Of a DNA stretch of 64,000 nt, positions 15,386 to 23,300 are shown one piece after another; position 1 is the first letter of the stretch; each line of letters starts with the position of its first letter. The stretch is from assembly GCF_003234085.1 (NCBI RefSeq), contig NZ_QKSD01000007.1, positions 124,001 to 188,000 of the forward strand. Reading direction: 5' to 3'. This stretch comes from Curtobacterium sp. MCPF17_052. Lineage in GTDB: Bacteria > Actinomycetota > Actinomycetes > Actinomycetales > Microbacteriaceae. The notes below the pieces were generated by a model. It worked only from the letters and a program-made list of their open reading frames with translations. It did no database searches and was not told the DNA's origin. Both the position numbers and the translations under genes were made by a program.

Positions 15386-15412
15386 CCGCCGACGTTCCGG
15401 CGATGTCGGCGG
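15386..15412. repeat. Hairpin in the Rhs / zinc-ribbon divergent gap
   Basis: CCGCCGAC (15386-15393) pairs with GTCGGCGG (15405-15412) around an 11-base loop. It lies upstream of both divergent genes, so it may be an operator or the 5' leader structure of the zinc-ribbon mRNA. The rest of 15252-15479 holds no gene. Confidence 0.4.
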
Positions 15413-15479
15413 TCGGGTGTGTGCTGGGTCCATCAGCCGGCGCACGAGCACCGGCACCCGCGACGGAAGGAGCCCGCTC

Positions 15480-15656
15480 ATGATGCACGACGGTTGGTGC
15501 CCGGATTGCGACCTCCCCTCGGTCGTGATCGACGTCTCCGATGACGAGCAGCACGCCTGGGCGAGCTGCGCCGAGTGCGGGACCGGGTGGGTGCACCGCG
15601 ACGAACTGCCCGAGGCGCGGGTCGCCGCCCACGCTTCGGAGCGGCGCGCGGCCTGA
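15480..15656 (+). CDS. Small zinc-ribbon protein
   Basis: 58 residues with two Cys pairs: WCPDCDLPSV and WASCAECGTGWVHR, spaced as in a single zinc ribbon. No further domain. The start is the first of two adjacent ATGs, with AAGGAG seven bases upstream, a classical ribosome site (unlike the leaderless genes around). The protein is probably cytoplasmic; DNA, RNA or protein partner is unknown. It is divergent from the Rhs gene and is followed by a terminator, so it is expressed alone. Confidence 0.75.
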   Translation: MMHDGWCPDCDLPSVVIDVSDDEQHAWASCAECGTGWVHRDELPEARVAAHASERRAA

Positions 15657-15702
15657 GTCATGAGCGGTCTCGTCACCTGACACAGGAACGCAGTACGCCT
15701 CG

Positions 15703-15729
15703 ACCCCGACGTTGATCCACCGTCGGGGT
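15703..15729 (+). terminator. Rho-independent-type terminator after the zinc-ribbon gene
   Basis: A 9-bp perfect stem (ACCCCGACG with CGTCGGGGT), nine-base loop, and a short TTCT tail, 46 bases past the stop. Confidence 0.65.
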
Positions 15730-15827
15730 TTCTGCATGTCCTCGACGCGAGCGCGGATGCTGGAGCGGCACTCCGACGAGGGAGCGTTCAGTGTGCCCCG
15801 GCGGAGTCGTGCCTCCCACGCAGATCA

Positions 15828-15868
15828 TTGACTTCGGTCAACCATGTGCAATGATTGACGCTGGTCAA
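15828..15868. promoter_or_regulatory. Promoter with two TTGAC-N4-GTCAA operators for the efflux operon
   Basis: Two perfect dyads, TTGAC-TTCG-GTCAA (15828-15841) and TTGAC-GCTG-GTCAA (15855-15868), lie 27 bases apart. TTGACT (15828) with AATGAT (15850-15855) at 16-base spacing would be the promoter, so both dyads overlap it. The MarR regulator at the end of the same operon is the natural ligand-responsive repressor. Confidence 0.65.
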
Positions 15869-15913
15869 GTAACGGGTGCAGCGTGGCATGCCGGAGAGTT
15901 CTGAGGAGTCCAG

Positions 15914-17626
15914 ATGTCACAAGCCGAACCCGAGGCTGCCCACCGGTCCTCGTCCGACGCACCCGCGATGACGCAGCGGCAGGTGCTCGAAGCGCTGTCC
16001 GGTCTGCTGCTCGGCATGTTCGTCGCGATCCTCGCCTCGACCGTCGTCAGCACGTCGCTGCCGCGGATCATCGGCGACCTCGGCGGCGGTGAGAGTGCCT
16101 ACACGTGGGTCGTCACCTCGACCCTCCTGGCGACGACCGTGTCGACCCCGGTGTGGGGCAAGCTCGCCGACCTCTTCAACCGGAAGCTGCTCATCCAGCT
16201 GTCGCTGGTGGTCTTCGTCCTCGGGTCGGCCCTGGCTGGCTTCTCACAGAACCCCGGGACGCTCATCACGTTCCGCGTCCTGCAGGGTCTCGGCGCCGGT
16301 GGCCTGACCGCGCTGAGCCAGATCATCCTGGCCGACATCATCAGTCCCCGCGAGCGCGGCCGCTACGGCGGGTACTTCGGTGCGGTCATGGCCGTCGGCA
16401 CCGTCGGCGGACCGCTCTTCGGCGGCTTGCTGACCGACAGCCTCGGGTGGCGGTGGAACTTCTTCGTCGGAGTCCCGTTCGCGGTCGCGGCGATCATCCT
16501 GCTGCAGCTCACCCTGAAGCTCCGCGCGATGCCGAAGCGGAAGGTGTCGATCGACTACCTGGGCATCGCGACGATCGCCGGTGGTGTCTCGCTCCTGCTG
16601 ATCTGGATCACCCTGGCGGGGAAGAACTTCGACTGGGTGTCGCCGACGTCGGCCGTCATGGTGATCGGCGCAGTCGTCCTGCTCGTCGCGACGGTGTTCA
16701 TCGAGCTCCGTGCGACGGAGCCGATCCTCCCGATGACGCTCTTCCGGAGCCGGACCTTCTCGATGTCCGTGATCGGATCGATCGCCGTGGGCATCGCGAT
16801 GTTCGGCGCCACGGTCTACCTGGCGCAGTACATGCAGCTGGCTCGCGGGGCCACTCCGACGCAGTCCGGCCTGCTGACGATCCCGATGATCGGCGGACTG
16901 CTCATCGCCTCCACCGTCGGCGGCAGCCTCGTGACGAAGACCGGCAAGTGGAAGCCGATCATGCTGATCGGGTCGATCGCGCTCGTGGTCGGTCTCGCCC
17001 TCATGGGGACGATCGAGTACGACACTCCCTACCTCGTCGTGGCCGTGTACATGTTCGTGATGGGTTCCGGCGTCGGTCTCGTGATGCAGAACCTCGTCCT
17101 GGTGGTGCAGAACACGACGGAGCCGCGGAACATCGGTGCGGCCTCCGCCGGCGTCGCGTTCTTCCGCTCGCTCGGCGGTGCGCTCGGGGTGTCGGTGCTC
17201 GGGACCGTTCTCGGCAACCGCGTCACCGACCTGCTCGGTGACAAGCAGGCCGAACTCGGCAAGGCGATCGCGGCGCTCGGCGCCAAGGGCGCGGCCGTGG
17301 CGAAGGAGCTGTCCTCTGGCAGCATCCCGGCCGTGAGCAAGCTGCCGTCGGGCGTCCGCCAGATCATCGAGTCGGCGTACGGGCAGGGCGTCGCCGACGT
17401 GTTCCTCATCGCGGCGCCGATCGCGGTCCTGCTCGTCCTGGCGATCGTCTTCATGCCGAACGTGCCGCTGACCACGAAGACCGTCGCCGAGCGATCCACG
17501 GACCAGGGGCCGCTGGCCGGGTCCGCGGAGGACTTCGCCGGCATCGGTACGGTCACCGGATCGAACCCGGTCATCGAGGCCGGTGGTTCCCAGGGTTCCG
17601 CCGGGACACGTGCTCGAAACTCGTGA
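15914..17626 (+). CDS. DHA2-family MFS drug:proton antiporter (EmrB/QacA type)
   Basis: 570 residues with about 14 transmembrane helices. Family motifs: early helix ALSGLLLGMFVAILASTVVS with the DHA2-type TSLPRIIGDLGG, motif A GKLADLFNRKLL, the helix-4 Arg block FRVLQGLGAGGLTAL, and motif C-like AVGTVGGPLFGGLL. A hydrophilic C-terminal tail of about 50 residues follows the last helix. It should expel hydrophobic drugs or toxic metabolites from the cytoplasm using the proton gradient; the substrate is unknown. The operon also encodes a MarR repressor one base downstream, and two operator dyads precede the gene. GAGGAG upstream of the ATG is the ribosome site. Confidence 0.9.
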   Translation: MSQAEPEAAHRSSSDAPAMTQRQVLEALSGLLLGMFVAILASTVVSTSLPRIIGDLGGGESAYTWVVTSTLLATTVSTPVWGKLADLFNRKLLIQLSLVVFVLGSALAGFSQNPGTLITFRVLQGLGAGGLTALSQIILADIISPRERGRYGGYFGAVMAVGTVGGPLFGGLLTDSLGWRWNFFVGVPFAVAAIILLQLTLKLRAMPKRKVSIDYLGIATIAGGVSLLLIWITLAGKNFDWVSPTSAVMVIGAVVLLVATVFIELRATEPILPMTLFRSRTFSMSVIGSIAVGIAMFGATVYLAQYMQLARGATPTQSGLLTIPMIGGLLIASTVGGSLVTKTGKWKPIMLIGSIALVVGLALMGTIEYDTPYLVVAVYMFVMGSGVGLVMQNLVLVVQNTTEPRNIGAASAGVAFFRSLGGALGVSVLGTVLGNRVTDLLGDKQAELGKAIAALGAKGAAVAKELSSGSIPAVSKLPSGVRQIIESAYGQGVADVFLIAAPIAVLLVLAIVFMPNVPLTTKTVAERSTDQGPLAGSAEDFAGIGTVTGSNPVIEAGGSQGSAGTRARNS

Positions 17627-17627
17627 G

Positions 17628-18104
17628 ATGACGTCGTCCGGGACTCCGCCCACCGCAGGTGACGACGGGTTCCCGGACGGCCTGGAAGCCCGCGTCGGAG
17701 TGCTGGAGCGCCAGTTCGCGGCGCTGTTCAGCGCGTACCGCACGCGCCTCCGGCAGCAGGCGACGGACGTCGACCCGGCACTGCAACCGTCCGGCTTCCG
17801 GACGCTGCAGGAGCTCGTCGACCGCGGGCCGGTCGGCGCGGGGGAGCTGGCGGAGTCGCTGGGCTTCGACAAGAGCGTGCTCAGCAGGCAGCTCCGGCAA
17901 CTCGAGTCGCTCGGTCTGGTGTCGAGGGGTCAGGACCCGGCGGACCGCCGCGCGGTCGTGATCAGCCCCACCGATGACGCCGTCGCCCGGATGGAACGGA
18001 TCCGCACCGGAGCGCGAGACGAGTTCCGCACCAACCTGGCGGAGTGGCCAACCCGCGACCTGGACGAACTCGCCCGACTGCTCGCCAATCTCTGGCCGCG
18101 GTGA
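17628..18104 (+). CDS. MarR-family transcriptional regulator
   Basis: 158 residues with a winged-helix core: SGFRTLQELVDRGPVGAGEL, the recognition helix FDKSVLSRQLRQLESLGLV and the wing SRGQDPADRRAVVISPT. Flanking helices serve dimerisation. The ATG lies one base after the pump's stop, so it is co-transcribed with the pump and most likely represses its own operon through the paired TTGAC-N4-GTCAA sites. The ligand is unknown. The family call is firm, the target is inferred from linkage. Confidence 0.88.
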   Translation: MTSSGTPPTAGDDGFPDGLEARVGVLERQFAALFSAYRTRLRQQATDVDPALQPSGFRTLQELVDRGPVGAGELAESLGFDKSVLSRQLRQLESLGLVSRGQDPADRRAVVISPTDDAVARMERIRTGARDEFRTNLAEWPTRDLDELARLLANLWPR

Positions 18105-18111
18105 CGCTCGG

Positions 18112-18149
18112 TACCAGTACCAGCACCAGCACCAGCACCAGCACCAGCA
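18112..18149. repeat. Hexanucleotide tandem repeat (ACCAGC)n
   Basis: About six units of ACCAGC/ACCAGT in a row between the MarR gene and the next MFS gene. It is outside any convincing coding region (one minus-strand frame would read Val-Leu repeats). Such a tract can change length by slippage. Confidence 0.7.
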
Positions 18150-18360
18150 CGGACAGCTCGTCGTGACGGGACCGTCGCGCCGATCGGGAATCCCGGTCGG
18201 CGCGAATGCGTTGGATCGTCCAGTCAGCGACACTGTCGACATGTCGGTCGAATCGATTCGGCCACTCGTCTTCCGCCGCCGTGTTGGAGCGGTCTACACT
18301 GATCCGGCACCCGATCCCACGTGCTCGTACCCACCGTGCTCGCGCACGAGAACAGGTCCC
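18150..18360. promoter_or_regulatory. Upstream region of the DHA1 transporter gene
   Basis: Contains a perfect 12-base palindrome CGAATCGATTCG (about 18247-18258) and TACACT (about 18294) as a likely -10. No gene is seen here. Confidence 0.4.
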
Positions 18361-19629
18361 ATGTCCCAGCTCACGCCGGCACGTCGCACGCTCGCCATCC
18401 TCGCTCTCGCGCTGGGTGGCTTTGCCATCGGGACCACCGAGTTCGTCGCGATGGGCCTGCTGCCGAACATCGCCGAGGCGCTGCTGCCCGGTCAGTACTC
18501 CGCCGACCCCGAGGGCGGGGTCGCCCACGCCGGTTGGATCGTCAGCGCGTACGCCCTGGGGGTCGTGGTCGGTGCACCGACGATCGCGGCGATGTCCGCC
18601 AGGTTCCCGCGCAAGGGTCTGCTCATGGCGCTGCTGGTCGGCTTCGTCGTCGCGACGGTCGCGAGCGCGGTGCTGCCCTCGTTCGGCCTGGTCCTCGTGG
18701 CCCGGTTCGTCGCCGGACTCCCGCACGGTGCGTACTTCGGCATCGCCTCGATCGTCGCCGGCGACATCATGGGACCGGGCAAGCGCGGCAAGGGCATCGC
18801 CCTCGTGCTCCTCGGCCTGTCGGTCGCCAACGTCGTCGGTGTCCCCGCGGTCACCTGGATCGGTCAGGTCGCCAGCTGGCGGACCGCGTACGGGGTCGTG
18901 GCCGCGCTGTTCGCGCTGACGTTCCTCGCCGTGTCGGTGTTCGTGCCGCGCAGCGGTCGGGACGTGCACGCGACCATCGGGCGGGAGCTCCGCGCCTTCC
19001 GGGTGCCGCAGGTCTGGATCGTGATGAGCCTGGGGGCGGTCGGCTTCGGCGGTTTCTTCGCCGTCTACTCGTACATCTCGCCGCTGGTGCAGAACGTGAC
19101 CGGGTTGTCGGAGTCCTCGGTGCCGCTCGTGCTGGTCGTCGTCGGGCTCGGCATGGTCGTCGGCGGCCTGCTCGGAGGATTCCTGGCCGACCGCAGCGTC
19201 AAGGCCACCATCTTCGTCGGGCTGTTCGCCCTGATCGGCGCGCTGCTCGTGACGGTCCTCACCGCACAGTGGGTCGTCGGCCTGTTCATCGGGGCGTTCC
19301 TGCTCGGTGCGACCTCGTCCGCGATCCCGCCGGCGGTGCAGTCCCGACTGATGGACGTCGCCGGCGATGCCCGCACCATCGCGGCAGCACTCAACCACTC
19401 CGCCTTCAACCTGGGCAACTCGCTCGGCGCTGCGCTCGGCGGCGCGGTCATCGCGGCCGGCTTCGGCTTCGTCGCCCCGGGCTGGCTCGGCATCGGTCTG
19501 GCGCTGCTCGGCGTCCTCGTCGCGGTGATCAGCTACGCGGTCGAGAACCGCACGAACCGACGCGCAGCGGCGGTCCGGACGGCGGGGGCCAGCACCGGCT
19601 CGATCCGCGAGTCCGTGTCCTCACACTGA
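18361..19629 (+). CDS. DHA1-family MFS transporter (AraJ/CmlA-like)
   Basis: 422 residues, 12 transmembrane helices. The start LALGGFAIGTTEFVAMGLLP is the diagnostic motif D1 of AraJ/chloramphenicol-exporter type DHA1 proteins; motif C follows as LSVANVVGVPAVTWIGQ, and LNHSAFNLGNSLGAALGG near the C-terminus is also characteristic. Relatives export arabinose, chloramphenicol or purines, so the substrate is not decided. Genes beside it do not help. The ATG is preceded by AACAGGT, a weak ribosome site; a longer upstream frame has no support. Confidence 0.88.
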   Translation: MSQLTPARRTLAILALALGGFAIGTTEFVAMGLLPNIAEALLPGQYSADPEGGVAHAGWIVSAYALGVVVGAPTIAAMSARFPRKGLLMALLVGFVVATVASAVLPSFGLVLVARFVAGLPHGAYFGIASIVAGDIMGPGKRGKGIALVLLGLSVANVVGVPAVTWIGQVASWRTAYGVVAALFALTFLAVSVFVPRSGRDVHATIGRELRAFRVPQVWIVMSLGAVGFGGFFAVYSYISPLVQNVTGLSESSVPLVLVVVGLGMVVGGLLGGFLADRSVKATIFVGLFALIGALLVTVLTAQWVVGLFIGAFLLGATSSAIPPAVQSRLMDVAGDARTIAAALNHSAFNLGNSLGAALGGAVIAAGFGFVAPGWLGIGLALLGVLVAVISYAVENRTNRRAAAVRTAGASTGSIRESVSSH

Positions 19630-19742
19630 GGCCCGCCTTCGGGACGCAGCCCGAGCCTCCCGGCCAGCCGGCAGATGACCCAGACCCCCGGCCCCGACCG
19701 TGGTCGTGTCGCCAGACGCCCTGACTCGCCGCGCGCACTCCG

Positions 19743-19795
19743 CCGAGATGCGAAGATCGCGGCATCCCGGCCCCCGAGATGCCACGATCGCGGCA
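19743..19795. repeat. Pair of 22-bp intergenic repeats, period 31
   Basis: Units at 19743-19764 and 19774-19795 begin CCGAGATG and end GATCGCGGCA, differing at two positions. They lie in the gap between the convergent DHA1 transporter and response regulator genes (19630-19835), which holds no gene. They resemble the repeats at 42463 and 63947. Confidence 0.6.
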
Positions 19796-19835
19796 CCTCG
19801 CGGTGGAGCCCGCCCGCTCGCCCGGCAGGCCGCCC

Positions 19836-20507
19836 CTACAGCCCGTGTGGGGAACCGTCCTGGACGATGATCCCGTCGGTGATCGCACGCTTCCGCAGCG
19901 CCACCTTCGTGCCGACGTCGAACCCGGCGACGCGGTACTTCTCGCGGATGCGCTTGAGGTAGCTCTTCGCGGTCTCCTCGGAGATGCCGAGCTGGTAGGC
20001 CACGCTCTTCACGGGCTCACCACCGCCGTAGAGCGCCATCACCCGACGCTCCTGTGCGCTGAGCTTCGGCACGCCGCCGACGTCGCCGCTGTTGATCGCC
20101 AGGTCGAGTTCGGCGGAGACGTACTGCTCGCCGCGCTGCGCTGCGCGGATCGCCTCGACGATCATCGCCGCGTCCTCGCTCTTGACGAGGTAGCCGAGGG
20201 CTCCGGCACCGAGGGCCTCACGGACCACGTTGGGCTCGGAGTAGGTGCTCATCACGACCGTCTTCACGCCGGCGGTCTTCAGCGTCGAGATCTTCAGGGA
20301 CACCGGGATGGAGTCCTTGAGGTCCAGGTCGAGCAGCACGACGTCGACGGGGAAGGCCGGACTGGTGAGCAGCTCCGGCCAGGTGGTGACCGCGGTGACC
20401 ATCGCGATGTCGTCGGCTGCGTTCCGGATCCACTCGGTCAGGGCGCTGAGCAGCATCCGGTGGTCGTCGACGAGAGCGAGTCTGATCGGTTCTGCTGGAG
20501 TCGCCAT
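19836..20507 (-). CDS. LuxR/NarL-family response regulator
   Basis: 223 residues. Receiver domain at 1-125: acidic pair in LALVDDHRML, phospho-acceptor Asp in VVLLDLDLKDS (about residue 60), Thr/Ser in VVMSTYS and Lys in GYLVKSEDA. A LuxR-type HTH follows at about 155-215 (KLSAQERRVMALYGGG, VAYQLGISEETAKSYLKRIREKY). It should dimerise and bind DNA when phosphorylated. It is the last gene of a set with a histidine kinase and a membrane protein, 142 bases downstream of the latter, and may have its own promoter. AAAGGA lies 12 bases before the ATG. The target genes are unknown. Confidence 0.9.
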   Translation of the reverse strand: MATPAEPIRLALVDDHRMLLSALTEWIRNAADDIAMVTAVTTWPELLTSPAFPVDVVLLDLDLKDSIPVSLKISTLKTAGVKTVVMSTYSEPNVVREALGAGALGYLVKSEDAAMIVEAIRAAQRGEQYVSAELDLAINSGDVGGVPKLSAQERRVMALYGGGEPVKSVAYQLGISEETAKSYLKRIREKYRVAGFDVGTKVALRKRAITDGIIVQDGSPHGL

Positions 20508-20649
20508 GCGCGATGGTCCTTTCTGGTGGGTCCGTCCCGGGCCTGCTGATCCTAGGAGGATCGGCGGCCCGGTTCGGGGAGGCTGGCCATGTTGTCCGGT
20601 AGCGGCACTCGCTGCGTGCCGGCATCGCTGCCGGGAGGCTCGTGGTGCG

Positions 20650-21966
20650 TCACATCTGCGGGTGCCGGTTGACGACGCAGTGCGCCGTGACGTGCAGCAC
20701 GCCGTCGCGGACGCTGTCGGTGTAGGGCCCGATGCGCTGCAGGGCGGTCCACGCGGCCGGGCCGAGGCGGCGGCGGGGGACCCCGCGCGACTCGATGACG
20801 ACCGGGACGTCCATGGTGTCGTCGGTGACCGGGTGGCCGTCGCTGCCGACGGGACCGAGGGTGACCGAGACGACGGGCACACCGGGCTGCTGGGCGCGGC
20901 CGTCGCCGACCATCTGCCACAGCGCCTGGAGCAGGCCGTCGCGCTGGGCGGGGGTGAGGTGGCCCGCGAGGGCGCTCGGGTCGGTGACGGCGACGGAACG
21001 GCCGAGGTTGTCGGACTCCGTGATCGCGTGGTAGAGCCAGGTCTCGCGGCGGCCCTCGATCAGGTGCAGGCGGAGCTCGGTGGCGAGGGACGCGGCGACC
21101 GAGGCCGACGCGTCGGAGAGCGGCAACGGGTCGGAGCCGTTCGCGACGGCGTCGAGCAGCTTCTCGGCGGCGAGGTCCAGGCGCGCGAGTTCGTCCGAGG
21201 CGAGCATCCCGACGGCGAACTGCGGGGCGCCGACGTTGCTCTGCACGAGCACCCGGTCGAGTTCGCGCTGCACGAGCTGCCGGAACCGGTGCACGACGAA
21301 CAGCGCCACGGACGGCGGGACGACGGTGACCGCGAGCATGGTGACGATGCCGGGCAGGGTCTCGGTCGTCAGCGGGGTGGACACCACGGCGTAGACGGCG
21401 AACGCCAGGCCGAGGCCGACGATCGCGGCGATGACCTCACGGGCGGGCCGGAGGGTCGTGATCGGCAGCAGCGCGAACCCGGCCGCCATCGACGCGGTGG
21501 CGGTGTGGCCGACGTCGTGCTGGTCCCACATGCCGATGAAGTCGAGCGTGACGATGCAGGCGAGCACGACGCAGATCAGCCCGAAGGCGACACCGGTCAG
21601 TCGTTCTCCGTACGTGAGGACCGTGGCGAGCACGCAGCTCGCGGCGACGACGAACAGCGCCCAGGCGGTCGCGGTCATCCACGGGTTGGTGTAGTCGTCC
21701 CAGTGCACGAGGAAGAAGACGATCCCACCGAGCGCCTCGAGTCCGGTGAGCACGGCGGCACCGAGCCCGAGGTGGCCGGCACCGAGCGAGGCACCGGGCT
21801 GGGCTGCCTGTCGGAGCGAGCGGGCGCCGGTCGAGGTGGAGGGCAGGCCGCGCGCCTGTCGTCGTTCTGTGCCCCGGTAGCGTTCGCGGGCCTCCCGGCG
21901 GGTGCGGGGGGCGGTCTGCTCACCGGGCAGGCCGTGGCTGATGGTGTCCTCCGGGACGCCGCTCAT
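20650..21966 (-). CDS. Polytopic membrane protein with soluble C-terminal domain, kinase partner
   Basis: 438 residues. A polar, Arg-rich N-terminus (1-65) precedes about seven hydrophobic helices (about 68-240: LGLGAAVLTGLEALGGIVFF, ALFVVAASCVLATVL, VVPPSVALFVVHRF). The last 190 residues are soluble and carry no ATPase boxes, but an amphipathic segment (RFRQLVQRELDRVL, DLAAEKLLDAV) resembles the linker and helices of a kinase dimerisation domain. It is sandwiched between a complete kinase (ATGA overlap, 21963-21966) and a response regulator, so a sensory or modulatory subunit is likely. I do not recognise the family. Confidence 0.75.
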   Translation of the reverse strand: MSGVPEDTISHGLPGEQTAPRTRREARERYRGTERRQARGLPSTSTGARSLRQAAQPGASLGAGHLGLGAAVLTGLEALGGIVFFLVHWDDYTNPWMTATAWALFVVAASCVLATVLTYGERLTGVAFGLICVVLACIVTLDFIGMWDQHDVGHTATASMAAGFALLPITTLRPAREVIAAIVGLGLAFAVYAVVSTPLTTETLPGIVTMLAVTVVPPSVALFVVHRFRQLVQRELDRVLVQSNVGAPQFAVGMLASDELARLDLAAEKLLDAVANGSDPLPLSDASASVAASLATELRLHLIEGRRETWLYHAITESDNLGRSVAVTDPSALAGHLTPAQRDGLLQALWQMVGDGRAQQPGVPVVSVTLGPVGSDGHPVTDDTMDVPVVIESRGVPRRRLGPAAWTALQRIGPYTDSVRDGVLHVTAHCVVNRHPQM

Positions 21967-23120
21967 CGGGGTGCCTCCAGGACGACGGTGGTGCCGGCAC
22001 CGGGTGCCGAGAACAGGCGGGCGTCGCCGCCGACCTCGCGGAGGCGGTTCACGACGCTCTCCTTGAAGCCGAGCCGTTCGGCGCTGATGGTGTCGAGTTC
22101 GAAGCCGACGCCGGAGTCGGTGACCATCGCGCGCACCATCGCCTCGTCGTGCACGATCGTGACGTGCGCCTCGGGGACGCCGGCGTGGCGTCGGACGTTC
22201 TCCAGGCACTCGCCGAGCGCGAGCAGGAACGCGTCGAGCACGTGCTTCGGCAGCAGGACCTGCCCGGTGCCGTGCCAGGCGACCTCGAGACCCATGCGGC
22301 CGAAGCGCTGCTTGACGGACTCCAGGGTCTGGCCGAGCGGGGACTCCTCGGTCCGGGTGAGGGAGTAGTCACCGGACTGCTGTGGCTGCGGGGTCGCGCC
22401 GAGGCGGAGGTGGCGGAGGAGTCGTGCGTCCTCCGCGGCCTGCTCCCGCATCGCGTGCTCGGAGACGCCGACGCCGGAGTGCGCCAGCAGGGTCAGGGTG
22501 GCGAGCACGGTGTCGTGCAGCAGTCGGGCGCCCTGTCGTCGCTGCGCCTCGGTCTCGCTGGCCTGGCGTTCGGCGCGGTGAGCGGTGCCGATGCTGTAGA
22601 TGCGACGAGCCACGCGCGGGATGCTGCGGCTGATCCAGACGGCGACGACGGCGACGAGGACCCAACCGAGGAGCACGCCGCTGACCGGGGCGCTGAGGAC
22701 GGCGCCGCTGGCCCAGCTCATCAGCCCGAGGGAGACGACGCCGGCGCCGGCGGCGAGGCCGAGTCCGACCCGGTGTCCGCGCTGCGCCATGAGCAGGGAC
22801 GCGAGTCCACCGCCGGCGAGCGGGACGAGTGCGCTGGCGATCACGCCGCGGTCGTCCGCCGCGACGGCCGTGGTGAGGATCGTCACGGCGCCGAGGCCGG
22901 CGACGACGGTGGTGGCCGTCCACCAGGTCGAACCGTTGGCACCGAACGCGAGGAGCGCCCCGACCATCACGGCGATGCAGCCGAGTCCGAGGACGAGCTG
23001 TGCCACGGGGACGGCGAGGGACGTGGCCACGCCCACGACGCTGACGAGCGCGCAGACGACGCCCACGACACGGGTCGTCGACCGGAGGAGGCGGTCGCGT
23101 TCCTGCGCGAGGAGTTCCAT
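21963..23120 (-). CDS. NarL-type sensor histidine kinase
   Basis: 385 residues. Five or six transmembrane helices (about 24-165) are connected by very short loops, so the signal is probably sensed in or at the membrane. The H-box is QGARLLHDTVLATLTLLAHSG (His about 203), as in HisKA_3 kinases. The HATPase_c domain spans about 285-385: N-box LGECLENVRRHAG, G1 box VTDSGVGFEL, and SAPGAGTTVVLEAP at the end. The start is MELLAQERDR at 23120; the longer frame would add 28 residues without support. It is the first gene of the cassette. Confidence 0.88.
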   Translation of the reverse strand: MELLAQERDRLLRSTTRVVGVVCALVSVVGVATSLAVPVAQLVLGLGCIAVMVGALLAFGANGSTWWTATTVVAGLGAVTILTTAVAADDRGVIASALVPLAGGGLASLLMAQRGHRVGLGLAAGAGVVSLGLMSWASGAVLSAPVSGVLLGWVLVAVVAVWISRSIPRVARRIYSIGTAHRAERQASETEAQRRQGARLLHDTVLATLTLLAHSGVGVSEHAMREQAAEDARLLRHLRLGATPQPQQSGDYSLTRTEESPLGQTLESVKQRFGRMGLEVAWHGTGQVLLPKHVLDAFLLALGECLENVRRHAGVPEAHVTIVHDEAMVRAMVTDSGVGFELDTISAERLGFKESVVNRLREVGGDARLFSAPGAGTTVVLEAPR

Positions 23121-23264
23121 CGTTGGTCCTGGCTGTTCCTGGTTCGGGAAGCTGGTTGGTCTTGGGAAACCGAGCACTGGTCGAGACCGTGCACTCTGCA
23201 TCATTCCACGGGCGACACCCGTAGTGGGGTCTTCGGCGCGCGGGGGTCGACGGATCGGTCTGCG

Positions 23265-23288
23265 GGTGTCCCGTCTTCCGGGGACACC
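23265..23288. terminator. Hairpin after metX
   Basis: GGTGTCCC (23265-23272) pairs exactly with GGGACACC (23281-23288) around an eight-base loop, 13 bases beyond the metX stop on the minus strand. Confidence 0.5.
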
Positions 23289-23300
23289 GATGCACCCCGA

